A DNA stretch of 21,831 nucleotides from NCBI GenBank assembly GCA_012522165.1, contig JAAYKZ010000068.1, positions 1 to 21,831 of the forward strand. The letters are read 5' to 3'. The notes beneath the pieces were generated by a model. That model saw only the letters and a list, made by a program, of their open reading frames with translations. It was not told the origin of the DNA and did not search any database. Made by a program: the position numbers and the translations under genes. The stretch comes from Clostridiales bacterium. Its GTDB lineage: Bacteria; Bacillota; Clostridia; Caldicoprobacterales; UBA3941. Positions 1 through 7,822 of this stretch are shown piece by piece (the first letter of the stretch is position 1; each line of letters begins with the position of its first letter).

Positions 1-906
1 CCTATTATTTTTGGAAAAGAGACTTTTGGTGCCAGGAGCTGGATTCCAATTATGGGATACAACGTTCAGCCTTCAGAATTTGTAAAGATAATTCTAGTAT
101 TTGTATTTGCTTCATGGTTCAGGGAGGGAAAAAAATTTAGAGAGCATCTGCCAGTTTATATTTTTGCTGCGCTAACAGTTTTACTTGTGGTACTGCAAAG
201 GGATTTAGGTGCAGCACTATTGTATTTCTATATTTTCATCTTTGTCTATTATGTTGCAACATCCGATTGGATTATTGTTTTACTGGCAGGAGGTACTGCC
301 GCATTGGGTAGCATTATTAGCTATCATCTTTTTAGCCATATTCGTGTACGTGTAGAAGCGTGGAAAAATCCTTGGAGGGATATTGAGAATAAAGGTTACC
401 AGATAGCGCATTCCCTCATGGCTATTAGTAGTGGCGGTCTTATAGGCACCGGACTGGGCTTAGGTTCTCCTCAGGTTGTTCCAGCTTTTAAGACCGATTT
501 TATATTTGCAACTATTTGTGAAGAATTTGGTATTATTACAGGTTTTTGTATAATTGGTTTGTACGCTATGATTGTCATTAGGGGAGTTTCAATTGCTTTA
601 AGAAGTAAAAACCCATACAAGGCACTTCTTGCTTTTGGGGCTACAGTAGCATTAACACTCCAAGCCTTTACCATTATTGGGGGTGTAATAAAAATGATCC
701 CCCTAACAGGTGTAACCATGCCCTTTGTTAGTTATGGAGGTAGCTCTATGGTTACTTCATTAGCTTTAGTAGGGGTTTTGGAAGGCGTAGCGATAGGTAC
801 TAAAGATGATAATGATGAAGAAGACCAAAATGAAGATGATATTTATAAAGAAGATGAATATGAAGAAAATGAGTATGAAGAAGAGACCTTTGAGGAAGGA
901 GTATAG
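1..906 (+). CDS. SEDS-family peptidoglycan glycosyltransferase (FtsW/RodA/SpoVE type), 5' end outside window
   Basis: The reading frame is open from base 1, so the gene begins upstream; 301 codons are visible. SEDS proteins are polytopic membrane glycosyltransferases that polymerise lipid II together with a class B penicillin-binding protein, which is the next gene here. Family signatures seen: GARSWI followed by QPSEF.K near the visible start, the loop with RVEAW.NP, then SGGLIGTGLGLG, TDFIFATICEEFG (visible codon about 166, carrying the conserved Asp) and the C-terminal PFVSYGGSS. Several hydrophobic segments alternate with short loops. An unusual tail of about 34 residues follows the last membrane segment and holds 20 Asp/Glu. 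Whether this is the elongation (RodA), division (FtsW) or sporulation (SpoVE) member cannot be decided from the part seen. Confidence 0.95.
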   Translation, partial: PIIFGKETFGARSWIPIMGYNVQPSEFVKIILVFVFASWFREGKKFREHLPVYIFAALTVLLVVLQRDLGAALLYFYIFIFVYYVATSDWIIVLLAGGTAALGSIISYHLFSHIRVRVEAWKNPWRDIENKGYQIAHSLMAISSGGLIGTGLGLGSPQVVPAFKTDFIFATICEEFGIITGFCIIGLYAMIVIRGVSIALRSKNPYKALLAFGATVALTLQAFTIIGGVIKMIPLTGVTMPFVSYGGSSMVTSLALVGVLEGVAIGTKDDNDEEDQNEDDIYKEDEYEENEYEEETFEEGV

Positions 907-911
907 CAACA

Positions 912-2369
912 ATGAAAGGTCTAGAGAAAAATCTTAAAAAAGGATTGGCAGTCTTATTAGCCGCTTTTATATTGCTTGGAGTTTATTATTGCTATATACT
1001 ATTTTTTTACAGTGATAGATGGTTTGCAAACTCATATAATCCTAGAGTTAAACTAGATGCTTGGGAACCTAAAGTAATTCCAGGAGATATCAAAGATCGC
1101 AATGGTAAGATTTTAGCTACTACCATTAAAGAAAAAAGGCAAAATCCTGATACCAAACAGAAACAGGTATATTATTATAGGAGTTATCTAGGAGGGGGAG
1201 AACAGGCCAAAAGTATAGCTCATGTAGTTGGATTTAATGATGCGAAACTAGGCAGATCAGGTGTAGAAGCTTTACAGGTTAAATACTTAATGGGTTATAA
1301 CAACCCTTTTTATGAAAAGGTTTATCAAAAAATATTTTTACCACAAGAAGTGGGAAATACTTTACACTTAACCATAGATAGTGATCTTCAGCAATTTATT
1401 GATAAGTCTCTTGGAAAAAATAAAGGTAGTGTTGTGGTTATGGATGCACAAACTGGGGAAATATTAGCCATGGTAAGTCATCCAACCTTTAATCCAAATA
1501 AATTAGAAAATGTAGAAGGAGATATATTATTAAACAGAGCTACAGAGGGACTTTATATGCCTGGTTCCATTTTTAAAGTTATTGTAGCTGTATCTGCTTT
1601 GGATAATTTAGAGAACATTTCAAGTATCACCTTTGATTGCCAAGGAGTAGTAGAAACAGGCTCTCAGAGTATATCATGTTATGGTGGAGAACCACATGGA
1701 CAGGTGGACCTTAGCCAGGCCATGACGGTATCCTGTAACGGATATTTTGTAGATATTGCAAATAAACTTGGAAAGGAAAAGCTGCTAAAAACTGCTGAAG
1801 CTCTCGGATTTAATCAAGATTTTATTTTCCCCGATTTGAAACTAGTTGCTAGCCGTTTGCCTTTAAAAGGGAATATATCAGAGGAGAAGCTGGGTTTAAT
1901 CTCAATTGGTCAAGGAGATGTACAAGTTACACCACTACACATGGCCATGGTTGCTTCAGCAATAGCTAATGATGGTATAATGATGGAGCCTAGACTTGTA
2001 TATGAGGTAGTAGGTAGAAATGGTAAAATACAGGAAAAGCTGCGATCTAAGATTTATCGTAAGTCCATGAGCAGTGAGAATGCTAAGATTATACAGGCCA
2101 TGATGGAAAATGTAGTTGATACAGGTACTGGAAAGGGCGCTGCTATTAAAGGAAGGCAAGTTGCAGGGAAAACCGGTACAGCTGAGGTATACAATGGGGA
2201 TTCAGAAATCAGAAATAATGCCTGGTTTATTGGATATGTGGCAGGAAATAAATCAAAAATTGCTGTAGCCGTTGTGATAGAGGATTTGCCTGCTGGGCAG
2301 ACAGGAGGAAAGCTGGCGGCACCTTTGGCAGGAAAAATATTAAAAAAAGTCTTGGATTTAGGCTACTAG
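912..2369 (+). CDS. Class B penicillin-binding protein (peptidoglycan D,D-transpeptidase)
   Basis: 485 residues. It cross-links peptide stems of new peptidoglycan at the outer face of the membrane and is the expected partner of the SEDS protein encoded just upstream. The N-terminus is cytoplasmic and basic, followed by one membrane anchor at about residues 11-33. The transpeptidase domain has all three penicillin-binding motifs: SIFK (S219 the acylated nucleophile, K222), SCN (274-276) and KTG (420-422, in AGKTGTAEV). At 485 residues it is shorter than typical PBP2 or FtsI and resembles PbpA-type proteins encoded beside RodA. The ATG lies 5 bases after the upstream stop and its binding site (GGAG at about 897) lies in the upstream coding end, so translation is probably coupled. 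No gap or lesion is seen. Confidence 0.95.
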   Translation: MKGLEKNLKKGLAVLLAAFILLGVYYCYILFFYSDRWFANSYNPRVKLDAWEPKVIPGDIKDRNGKILATTIKEKRQNPDTKQKQVYYYRSYLGGGEQAKSIAHVVGFNDAKLGRSGVEALQVKYLMGYNNPFYEKVYQKIFLPQEVGNTLHLTIDSDLQQFIDKSLGKNKGSVVVMDAQTGEILAMVSHPTFNPNKLENVEGDILLNRATEGLYMPGSIFKVIVAVSALDNLENISSITFDCQGVVETGSQSISCYGGEPHGQVDLSQAMTVSCNGYFVDIANKLGKEKLLKTAEALGFNQDFIFPDLKLVASRLPLKGNISEEKLGLISIGQGDVQVTPLHMAMVASAIANDGIMMEPRLVYEVVGRNGKIQEKLRSKIYRKSMSSENAKIIQAMMENVVDTGTGKGAAIKGRQVAGKTGTAEVYNGDSEIRNNAWFIGYVAGNKSKIAVAVVIEDLPAGQTGGKLAAPLAGKILKKVLDLGY

Positions 2370-2382
2370 ATGACAAAACAGC

Positions 2383-2404
2383 TGTAAAGACACTTGACAT
2401 TACA
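2383..2404. promoter_or_regulatory. Candidate operator: imperfect palindrome over the -35 box of the niaX-like gene
   Basis: Two 11-base halves, TGTAAAGACAC and TTGACATTACA, match in inverted orientation at 8 of 11 positions, with perfect outer arms TGTAA/TTACA. The element covers the -35 hexamer at 2394-2399, where a bound repressor would block RNA polymerase. NiaX genes in Firmicutes are known targets of the niacin-responsive repressor NiaR, so NiaR is the first candidate. I cannot check its consensus here. Confidence 0.4.
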
Positions 2405-2422
2405 CATCTCCAGCAGTATAAT
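2394..2422 (+). promoter_or_regulatory. Consensus sigma-A promoter of the niaX-like gene
   Basis: TTGACA at 2394-2399, a 17-base spacer, and TATAAT at 2417-2422: a perfect match to the housekeeping promoter in both hexamers and spacing. Transcription should start near 2429, about 34 bases before the ATG. So strong a core promoter on a vitamin transporter gene suggests that expression is held down by a repressor. Confidence 0.8.
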
Positions 2423-2452
2423 TTATACATTATAAATCCATAATACTGTTGG
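2410..2452. repeat. Inverted repeat spanning -10 box to ribosome binding site
   Basis: CCAGCAGTAT (2410-2419) and ATACTGTTGG (2443-2452) are inverted copies matching at 9 of 10 positions, separated by 23 bases. Between them lies a second near-palindrome, ATTTATA-CAT-TATAAAT (2421-2437). The left arm overlaps the -10 box and lies upstream of the likely start of transcription, so the outer repeat cannot form a complete RNA hairpin from this promoter; a DNA-level operator is the better reading. Confidence 0.5.
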
Positions 2453-2462
2453 GGAGGTTCAT

Positions 2463-2972
2463 ATGAAGACTAAAAATATAGTAATAGGTGGAATGCTTAC
2501 GGGATTGGCTATAATGATCCCTTTAATATTAGGTGGTACACCATTGATGATAGTAATACCTCCAGGTTTTATAGCCACTATCGCTTCTCATTTACCCAGT
2601 ATGTTAGCCATGGCAATTAGTCCTGGAGTGGCTATAATGGTAGGTGTTGGTTCAGCCTTGGGATTTACATTAAGGGTAAGTGCCTTAGTGGGAGCTAGAG
2701 CCTTGACCCATGCAGTCTTTGGTGGAATCGGTGCATTAGCTTATAGAAAGGGTATGCCTTTTTGGGCAGTGCTACTTATTACAGCTCCCATTCATGCTCT
2801 ATCAGAAGCACTCATACTTTTACCTTTTTTGGGTTTTCACCAAGCTTTTGTAGTTACTGGTATTGGTACGGCTATACATCATTTGATTGACAGCGCTGTG
2901 ACCATTACAGTTTATCATTCTTTAATTCATCTATCTATCCTAAAAAAACCATCACTGCAAAAAAGGTCTTAA
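2463..2972 (+). CDS. niaX: ECF transporter S component, niacin (NiaX) type
   Basis: 169 residues, almost entirely hydrophobic, with about five or six membrane segments, the size and build of an energy-coupling factor substrate-binding (S) subunit. S subunits capture a vitamin at the outer face and work with a shared energising module (EcfA1/A2/T), which is not in this window. The pattern IPPGFIATIASHLPSMLAMAISP, then VGVGSALGF and RALTHAVFGGIGA, and a late TAIHHLIDS, fits my memory of the NiaX (nicotinate/nicotinamide) family; substrate assignment is an inference from that resemblance. The ATG at 2463 has GGGGAGG at 2451-2457 just upstream. It is a single-gene unit: own consensus promoter with palindromes before it and a terminator whose stem begins inside the last codons. 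Confidence 0.7.
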   Translation: MKTKNIVIGGMLTGLAIMIPLILGGTPLMIVIPPGFIATIASHLPSMLAMAISPGVAIMVGVGSALGFTLRVSALVGARALTHAVFGGIGALAYRKGMPFWAVLLITAPIHALSEALILLPFLGFHQAFVVTGIGTAIHHLIDSAVTITVYHSLIHLSILKKPSLQKRS

Positions 2973-2990
2973 GACCTTTTTTTGTTTTTG
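2959..2990 (+). terminator. Rho-independent terminator after the niaX-like gene
   Basis: AAAAAAGGTC pairs perfectly with GACCTTTTTT around a TTAA loop, followed by TGTTTTT. The stop codon of the upstream gene (2970-2972) lies in the loop, so the terminator begins within the coding end. Confidence 0.9.
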
Positions 2991-2994
2991 GTGT

Positions 2995-3023
2995 TGGACA
3001 TTATGTGTATTAAAATGTATTAT
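2995..3023 (+). promoter_or_regulatory. Probable sigma-A promoter of the uvrC-to-crh operon
   Basis: TGGACA (2995-3000, 5 of 6 to consensus), 17-base spacer, TATTAT (3018-3023, 5 of 6). It lies directly after the preceding terminator and about 40 bases before the uvrC start, the only clear promoter before the long gene series that follows. Confidence 0.6.
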
Positions 3024-3065
3024 ATAAGCATAAACAACAGAATGGCTTAAGAAAGGTGAAGCTAA

Positions 3066-4937
3066 ATGGCTCTTATAGAAGAGAAACTAAAGACTCTACC
3101 CGATAGTCCGGGAGTCTATCTTATGAAGGATGAAAACGATAATATAATATATGTAGGGAAGGCTATATCCCTGAAAAATAGGGTAAGACAGTATTTTCAG
3201 TCACCCAAAAATCATACACCCAAAGTAAGGGCTATGGTTGCCAATATTAGGGATTTTGAATATATTATAACGGATTCAGAGTTAGAAGCATTAATTTTAG
3301 AATGTAATCTAATAAAAGAGCATAAGCCTAGGTATAACGTTTTGTTGAAGGATGATAAGCAATATCCATATATAATGGTAACTATGGAAGAAGATTATCC
3401 TAGGGTTGTGTTAACTCGTAATATAAAAAAGGACAATAACCTTTATTTTGGTCCTTATGGAAGCTCTAAAGTTGTTAGGGATACCATAGATGTTATAAAA
3501 AGACTATTTCCCGTTAGAACATGCAAAAAGAACTTAAATTCAATAAAAAAGGGAGACAGGCCTTGTCTATATTACTACATTAATCAGTGCCAAGGTCCTT
3601 GTCAGGGAAATATTGATAAGGAGGAGTATCGTAAAGTTGTAAAGGATGTATGTAGATTTCTAGATGGTAAATATGAAGATTTGATAGAAGATCTTAGAAA
3701 ACAAATGGAAGAAGCCGCAGAACAATTAAACTTTGAAAAGGCGGCAAGCCTAAGGGATAAAATCAATTCCGTTGAAAAGGTAATGGAAAAACAGAAGATA
3801 ATATCCACAGACCTATTAGATCAGGATGTTATTGCCATTGCATTAGGAGAGCGGGAAAGCATAGTTCAGATGTTTTTTATTAGAAGTGGAAAATTAACAG
3901 GAAGTGAACAGTTTGTATTAGATACTAAGAATGAGAGTCAGGTAAAAGACATAATAAGCTCTTTTATCAAACAATTCTATCTTACTTCTTCCTTCATACC
4001 TAAGGAGGTTTTGCTGCAAGAAGAGATAGATGAGGCTTTGATCATCGAGCGATGGCTTACATCCAAAAGAGGGAACCGTGTCTATATAAAGGTTCCTAAG
4101 AGAGGGAACAGAAAAGAATTAGTGGATTTGGCTTTTAGAAATGCCATGGAAGCCCTAGAAAATTTAAAACAAAAAGTAGAAGCAGAGCAAGCTAGAACAA
4201 TAGGTGCCTCCGAAGAATTGGCTGAAGTTTTGGATCTTCCCTATGTTCCATCAAGAATTGAAGCTTTTGATATTTCAAATATTCAAGGGACAAATTCAGT
4301 AGCGTCTATGGTGGTTTTTGAGAAGGGCAAGCCTAGTAAAAAAGATTATAGAAGATTTAGAATTAAAGGGATAGAAGGTCCTAATGACTACGCTAGCATG
4401 TCTCAGGTCATAGAGAGAAGATTTAAAAGAGGGATAGAAGAAAAAGTATCTTTGGAGGCTCAAGGCAAAGACCCTAATTTTGGTAAATTTTCTAGATTGC
4501 CTGATTTAATATTGATAGATGGAGGAAAGGGCCAGTTAAATGCTGCCATTTCCAGTCTAAGGAAATTAGGCATGGACTATATTCCTATTATAAGTTTGGC
4601 TGAGAAAAATGAGGAAATCTATATGGAAAATCAGGATAAACCTATAGTTATTCCTAAAAATAGTTTAGCCTTGCAGCTATTACAAAGAATTAGGGATGAA
4701 GCTCATAGATTTGCTATTACCTATCATCGAAGCTTAAGGGGAAAAGACAATATTCGTTCTATATTAGAAGATATACCCAACATAGGTCCTGGCAGGAGAA
4801 GAGCATTGCTAAAGCATTTTGGCTCTATTGAAGCTATAAGAAGAGCTAGTCTAGAGGATTTAATTAAGGTAGATGGTATGAACAGGAATGCAGCTTTAAG
4901 CATAATGGAATATTTCGGCATGGATGGTGCTGATTAA
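3066..4937 (+). CDS. uvrC: UvrABC excinuclease subunit C
   Basis: 623 residues, full length for the family. UvrC makes the two incisions flanking a DNA lesion in nucleotide excision repair after UvrA/UvrB have located it. Domains in order: GIY-YIG nuclease at the N-terminus (SPGVYLMKD, then NIIYVGKA, residues about 14-33), four cysteines at about 153, 167, 175 and 179 in the spacing known for the UvrC iron-sulfur cluster, a UVR/UvrB-binding coiled region (about 205-240, with LNFEKAASLRD), the RNase H-like second nuclease (AFDISNIQG near 402, LILIDGGKGQ near 483, RDEAHRF near 545) and a C-terminal pair of helix-hairpin-helix motifs (IPNIGPGRRRALLKHFGS). The ATG is preceded by AGGTGA at 3054-3059. 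It opens the long operon; DNA repair beside hprK and murB is common in Clostridia. Confidence 0.98.
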   Translation: MALIEEKLKTLPDSPGVYLMKDENDNIIYVGKAISLKNRVRQYFQSPKNHTPKVRAMVANIRDFEYIITDSELEALILECNLIKEHKPRYNVLLKDDKQYPYIMVTMEEDYPRVVLTRNIKKDNNLYFGPYGSSKVVRDTIDVIKRLFPVRTCKKNLNSIKKGDRPCLYYYINQCQGPCQGNIDKEEYRKVVKDVCRFLDGKYEDLIEDLRKQMEEAAEQLNFEKAASLRDKINSVEKVMEKQKIISTDLLDQDVIAIALGERESIVQMFFIRSGKLTGSEQFVLDTKNESQVKDIISSFIKQFYLTSSFIPKEVLLQEEIDEALIIERWLTSKRGNRVYIKVPKRGNRKELVDLAFRNAMEALENLKQKVEAEQARTIGASEELAEVLDLPYVPSRIEAFDISNIQGTNSVASMVVFEKGKPSKKDYRRFRIKGIEGPNDYASMSQVIERRFKRGIEEKVSLEAQGKDPNFGKFSRLPDLILIDGGKGQLNAAISSLRKLGMDYIPIISLAEKNEEIYMENQDKPIVIPKNSLALQLLQRIRDEAHRFAITYHRSLRGKDNIRSILEDIPNIGPGRRRALLKHFGSIEAIRRASLEDLIKVDGMNRNAALSIMEYFGMDGAD

Positions 4938-5024
4938 TATATACTAGACGTGATAATCAATACAATATATAATAACTATGAAAGAAACTTGCAGTTATTG
5001 TATTATTAATACGGGGTGAGATTT

Positions 5025-5828
5025 TTGGATTATAAACTCATAGCAGTGGATTTAGATGATTCGTTGTTAGATTCGGATTTACAAATAAGTGCTAAAAACA
5101 AAGAAGCATTGACTGACGCTATGGAAAAAGGGGTTTTGGTTACAATTGCTACAGGCAGAATGTTTAAATCAGCTCTAGTATATGCGCAGCAATTGGGTCT
5201 AGATGTTCCTATAATAACTTATCAAGGTGGATTAATAAAAAATGCTTTTTCTAAGGATGTATTATATAATAAAACTTTACCCTTAGATATTTGTCAAAAA
5301 ATAATTCGCATATGTAAAGAAAAATCCCTACATCTTCAGATCTATATTGGAGATGAATACTATATTGAAGAGGAAAATAAGTATAGTGATATCTATTATA
5401 AAAATGTAGGGGTCAAAGGGCAGCTAGTTGAGTCTTTTGATAAATTTTTAGTTGATGAACCAAACAAAGTATCAATTATTGATGAACCAGATAGAATCAT
5501 TGAGATAAGAAATGAGTTCGTTGAGCTTTTTAGCAGTGAAATTGAGGTTACTACATCAAGACCTGTATATTTAGAATTTACTCACAAAGACGCAACTAAG
5601 GGGAAGGCTTTGGAATATTTAGCAAATCTAAAAGGAATTAAGAGAGAAAATGTTATTGCCATTGGAGATAGTTACAATGATATTTCTATGTTACAGTATG
5701 CTGGGCTAGGTGTAGCTATGGGGAATGCTCCTGAAGATGTAAAGATTCACGCTGATTATGTAACAGGTAAAAACGATGAAGATGGAGTAGCTCAGGCAAT
5801 TTATAGATTTGTGCTAGAGAGGAGCTGA
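5025..5828 (+). CDS. Cof-type HAD-superfamily hydrolase (sugar-phosphate/phosphosugar phosphatase family)
   Basis: 267 residues from a TTG start. HAD motif I is DLDDSLLD right at the N-terminus (nucleophile Asp and general-acid Asp), motif II ATGR, and motif III/IV GDSYNDISML near the C-terminus, with a Cof-type cap between. Members dephosphorylate phosphosugars, flavin or pyridoxal phosphates; the substrate here is not readable. Start choice: a GTG lies in frame at 5016 but is itself part of the GGGGTGAG binding site (5013-5020); the TTG at 5025 has that site at proper distance and gives the usual family start, (M)DYKLIAVDLDD. It sits 87 bases after uvrC and 5 bases before hprK. The gap before it (4938-5012) has an AT-rich interrupted hairpin but no U-run, so I do not call a terminator there. 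Confidence 0.88.
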   Translation: MDYKLIAVDLDDSLLDSDLQISAKNKEALTDAMEKGVLVTIATGRMFKSALVYAQQLGLDVPIITYQGGLIKNAFSKDVLYNKTLPLDICQKIIRICKEKSLHLQIYIGDEYYIEEENKYSDIYYKNVGVKGQLVESFDKFLVDEPNKVSIIDEPDRIIEIRNEFVELFSSEIEVTTSRPVYLEFTHKDATKGKALEYLANLKGIKRENVIAIGDSYNDISMLQYAGLGVAMGNAPEDVKIHADYVTGKNDEDGVAQAIYRFVLERS

Positions 5829-5833
5829 TATAA

Positions 5834-6760
5834 TTGACAACCATACCTATAGACAATATTATCAAAGAACTGGATTTAGAAGTTATATACTGTTCAGATT
5901 CTCAAAATATTGATATTGTAACCAGTGATGTAAATAGACCTGGATTACAATTTGCAGGTTTCTTTGACTATTTTGCTTCGGAAAGAATCCAAGTGTTAGG
6001 TAAAGTGGAAATGACTTATCTAGAGACCATGGACCCCGATGTGAGACAGCAGCAACTAGATAAGTTTTTCCAGTACGATTTTCCCTGCCTTATTATTACT
6101 AGAAATATGGAAATTCCTGAATATATATTGCAATTATCTAAAAAATATAATAGGCCCTTATTAAGGTCCAGTTCATCAACTAGCAACTTGACTCAAAAGC
6201 TTATCAATTACTTAAGTTCTGCATTAGCTCCCAAAATTACTCGTCATGGCGTACTGGTTGATGTCTATGGTGTGGGAGTCTTTATTATGGGTGAAAGTGG
6301 TATAGGTAAGAGTGAGACTGCTTTAGAACTGATTAAGCGAGGTCATCGTCTGGTTGCTGATGATGCCGTTGAGATAAAGAAAGTTACTGATAATAGATTA
6401 ATTGGCGAAGCCCCAGAGCTTATCAGACATTTCATGGAAATAAGAGGTATAGGAATAATCGATATAAGAGCCATGTATGGCGTTGGTGCAGTGATAAATA
6501 ACAAACCCTTGGATATAGTTATATATCTGGAATTTTGGGATGATAATAAGGAATATGATAGACTGGGCTTGACGGAGGAATACACGGAGATATTGGGCGT
6601 CAGATTGCCTAAAATAGTAGTACCAGTTAGGCCTGGTAGAAATTTAGCTATTATTATAGAGGTAGCAGCACGTAACTGGAGACTTAAACGCATGGGTTAT
6701 AATGCAGCTCAAGAGCTGGATAATCGTTTAAATGCCCTTATTCAAATGAACAGGGGATAA
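5834..6760 (+). CDS. hprK: HPr kinase/phosphorylase
   Basis: 308 residues, normal length. This bifunctional enzyme phosphorylates or dephosphorylates Ser46 of HPr/Crh and so sets carbon catabolite repression through CcpA; the family is activated by fructose-1,6-bisphosphate. Seen: N-terminal sensor-like domain (about 1-130), conserved RHG with H138, Walker A GESGIGKS (153-160), ADDAVEI (about 175-181) and the family signature EIRGIGIIDIRAMYG (about 202-216). It starts with TTG at 5834; GAGAGGAG about 10 bases upstream, within the end of the HAD gene, is the binding site. A possible target, the Crh-like protein with Ser46 intact, is encoded at 12702 in the same unit, and PfkA, which makes the activating metabolite, lies at 17001. 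Confidence 0.98.
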   Translation: MTTIPIDNIIKELDLEVIYCSDSQNIDIVTSDVNRPGLQFAGFFDYFASERIQVLGKVEMTYLETMDPDVRQQQLDKFFQYDFPCLIITRNMEIPEYILQLSKKYNRPLLRSSSSTSNLTQKLINYLSSALAPKITRHGVLVDVYGVGVFIMGESGIGKSETALELIKRGHRLVADDAVEIKKVTDNRLIGEAPELIRHFMEIRGIGIIDIRAMYGVGAVINNKPLDIVIYLEFWDDNKEYDRLGLTEEYTEILGVRLPKIVVPVRPGRNLAIIIEVAARNWRLKRMGYNAAQELDNRLNALIQMNRG

Positions 6761-6790
6761 TTTAATCAAATAGAGACAAGGAGATGAAAT

Positions 6791-7738
6791 ATGTATATAG
6801 GAGTAGATTTAGGAGGAACAAATATAGCAGTAGGTCTAGTAGATGAGGATGGGAAAATAGTTCATAAAGGAGAAGCACCAACAGGTGTAGGTCGTCCTTT
6901 TGATGAGATAATCAAGGATATGGCCCATCTCATAAAGCGGGTTATAGCGGAATCAAATTATAAGCTAGAAGATGTAAAGGCCATTGGTATAGGTTCACCA
7001 GGTTTACCCGATGATGAAAAAGGTATTATTGTATTTGCTAATAATCTGGATTGGCATAATGTTCCTATAAGAGCTGAACTTAGTAAATACTTTGATTTGC
7101 CAATACGAATAGAAAACGATGGAAACACTGCTGGGCTAGCCGAAGCGGTAGCGGGTGCTTGTAAGGGAGTAGACAACTCTATAACCATAACCCTTGGTAC
7201 AGGTATCGGTTCCGGTATTATTATCAACGGAAAACCATATAGCGGAAGCCATTCCATTGGAGCAGAGCTTGGACATATAATTGTTGAAGTGGATGGCATT
7301 CAGTGTACATGTGGGAACAAGGGATGCTGGGAAAGGTATGCATCTGCTACAGCCCTTATTAGAGAAGGAAAAAAAGCAGCCCAAGATAATCCAGATTCTA
7401 TGATATATAAGTCTGTAGAGGGCAATCTAGATAAAATAACAGCTAAAACAGTCATAGATGCAGCTAAGGAAGGCGATGCTACTGCCCTCGAACTATTTGA
7501 CAAATATGTTTACTATTTGGCAATGGGCATAATTACTATAATAAATTCCTTTGATCCATCTATTATTGCAATTGGCGGAGGAGTAGCAAAAGCAGGAGAC
7601 TTTTTATTGGATGCCTTAAAGAAAAAGGTAGATGAGCATATATTCTATAAAGATGTTCCTTATGCAAAAATAACTAGAGCAGAGCTGGGTAACGATGCAG
7701 GTATTATAGGCGCTGCCATGTTGGGAAGATTAATATAG
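6791..7738 (+). CDS. glcK: ROK-family glucokinase
   Basis: 315 residues. It phosphorylates glucose to glucose-6-phosphate with ATP, the cytoplasmic entry to glycolysis for sugar not taken up by the PTS. Seen: phosphate-binding motif GVDLGGTNIAVGLVD (4-18), catalytic END with D110, LGTGIGSG (about 135-142), GAELGH (157-162) and the ROK zinc motif CTCGNKGC (172-179), whose ligands would be H162, C172, C174 and C179. Absence of an N-terminal helix-turn-helix marks it as an enzyme and not a ROK repressor. ATG at 6791 with AAGGAGATG upstream. Glucose specificity is inferred from the close fit to Gram-positive GlcK; other hexoses remain possible. The neighbours hprK and, further on, pfkA and pyk support a glycolytic role. 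Confidence 0.92.
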   Translation: MYIGVDLGGTNIAVGLVDEDGKIVHKGEAPTGVGRPFDEIIKDMAHLIKRVIAESNYKLEDVKAIGIGSPGLPDDEKGIIVFANNLDWHNVPIRAELSKYFDLPIRIENDGNTAGLAEAVAGACKGVDNSITITLGTGIGSGIIINGKPYSGSHSIGAELGHIIVEVDGIQCTCGNKGCWERYASATALIREGKKAAQDNPDSMIYKSVEGNLDKITAKTVIDAAKEGDATALELFDKYVYYLAMGIITIINSFDPSIIAIGGGVAKAGDFLLDALKKKVDEHIFYKDVPYAKITRAELGNDAGIIGAAMLGRLI

Positions 7739-7822
7739 AAATATAATTGCTGTAATACCCCAAAAAGGGGAACCATATAAATGGAGTAAAGGGTTTTATA
7801 TTGCCTATTAGGAGGAATAACA

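Noticed and set aside
4960..5010. AT-rich interrupted hairpin between uvrC and the HAD gene
   Set aside because: Arms AATACA/TGTATT and ATAACT/AGTTAT pair only with a seven-base bulge and no U-run follows; likely chance in AT-rich DNA.
6343..6693. Open frames on the - strand opposite hprK and other genes
   Set aside because: They mirror the codon pattern of well-identified + strand genes, lack binding sites and resemble no protein I know.
7758..7770. CCCC-AAAAA-GGGG hairpin between glucokinase and the solute-binding protein
   Set aside because: A 4-base stem without a U-run is too weak for a terminator.
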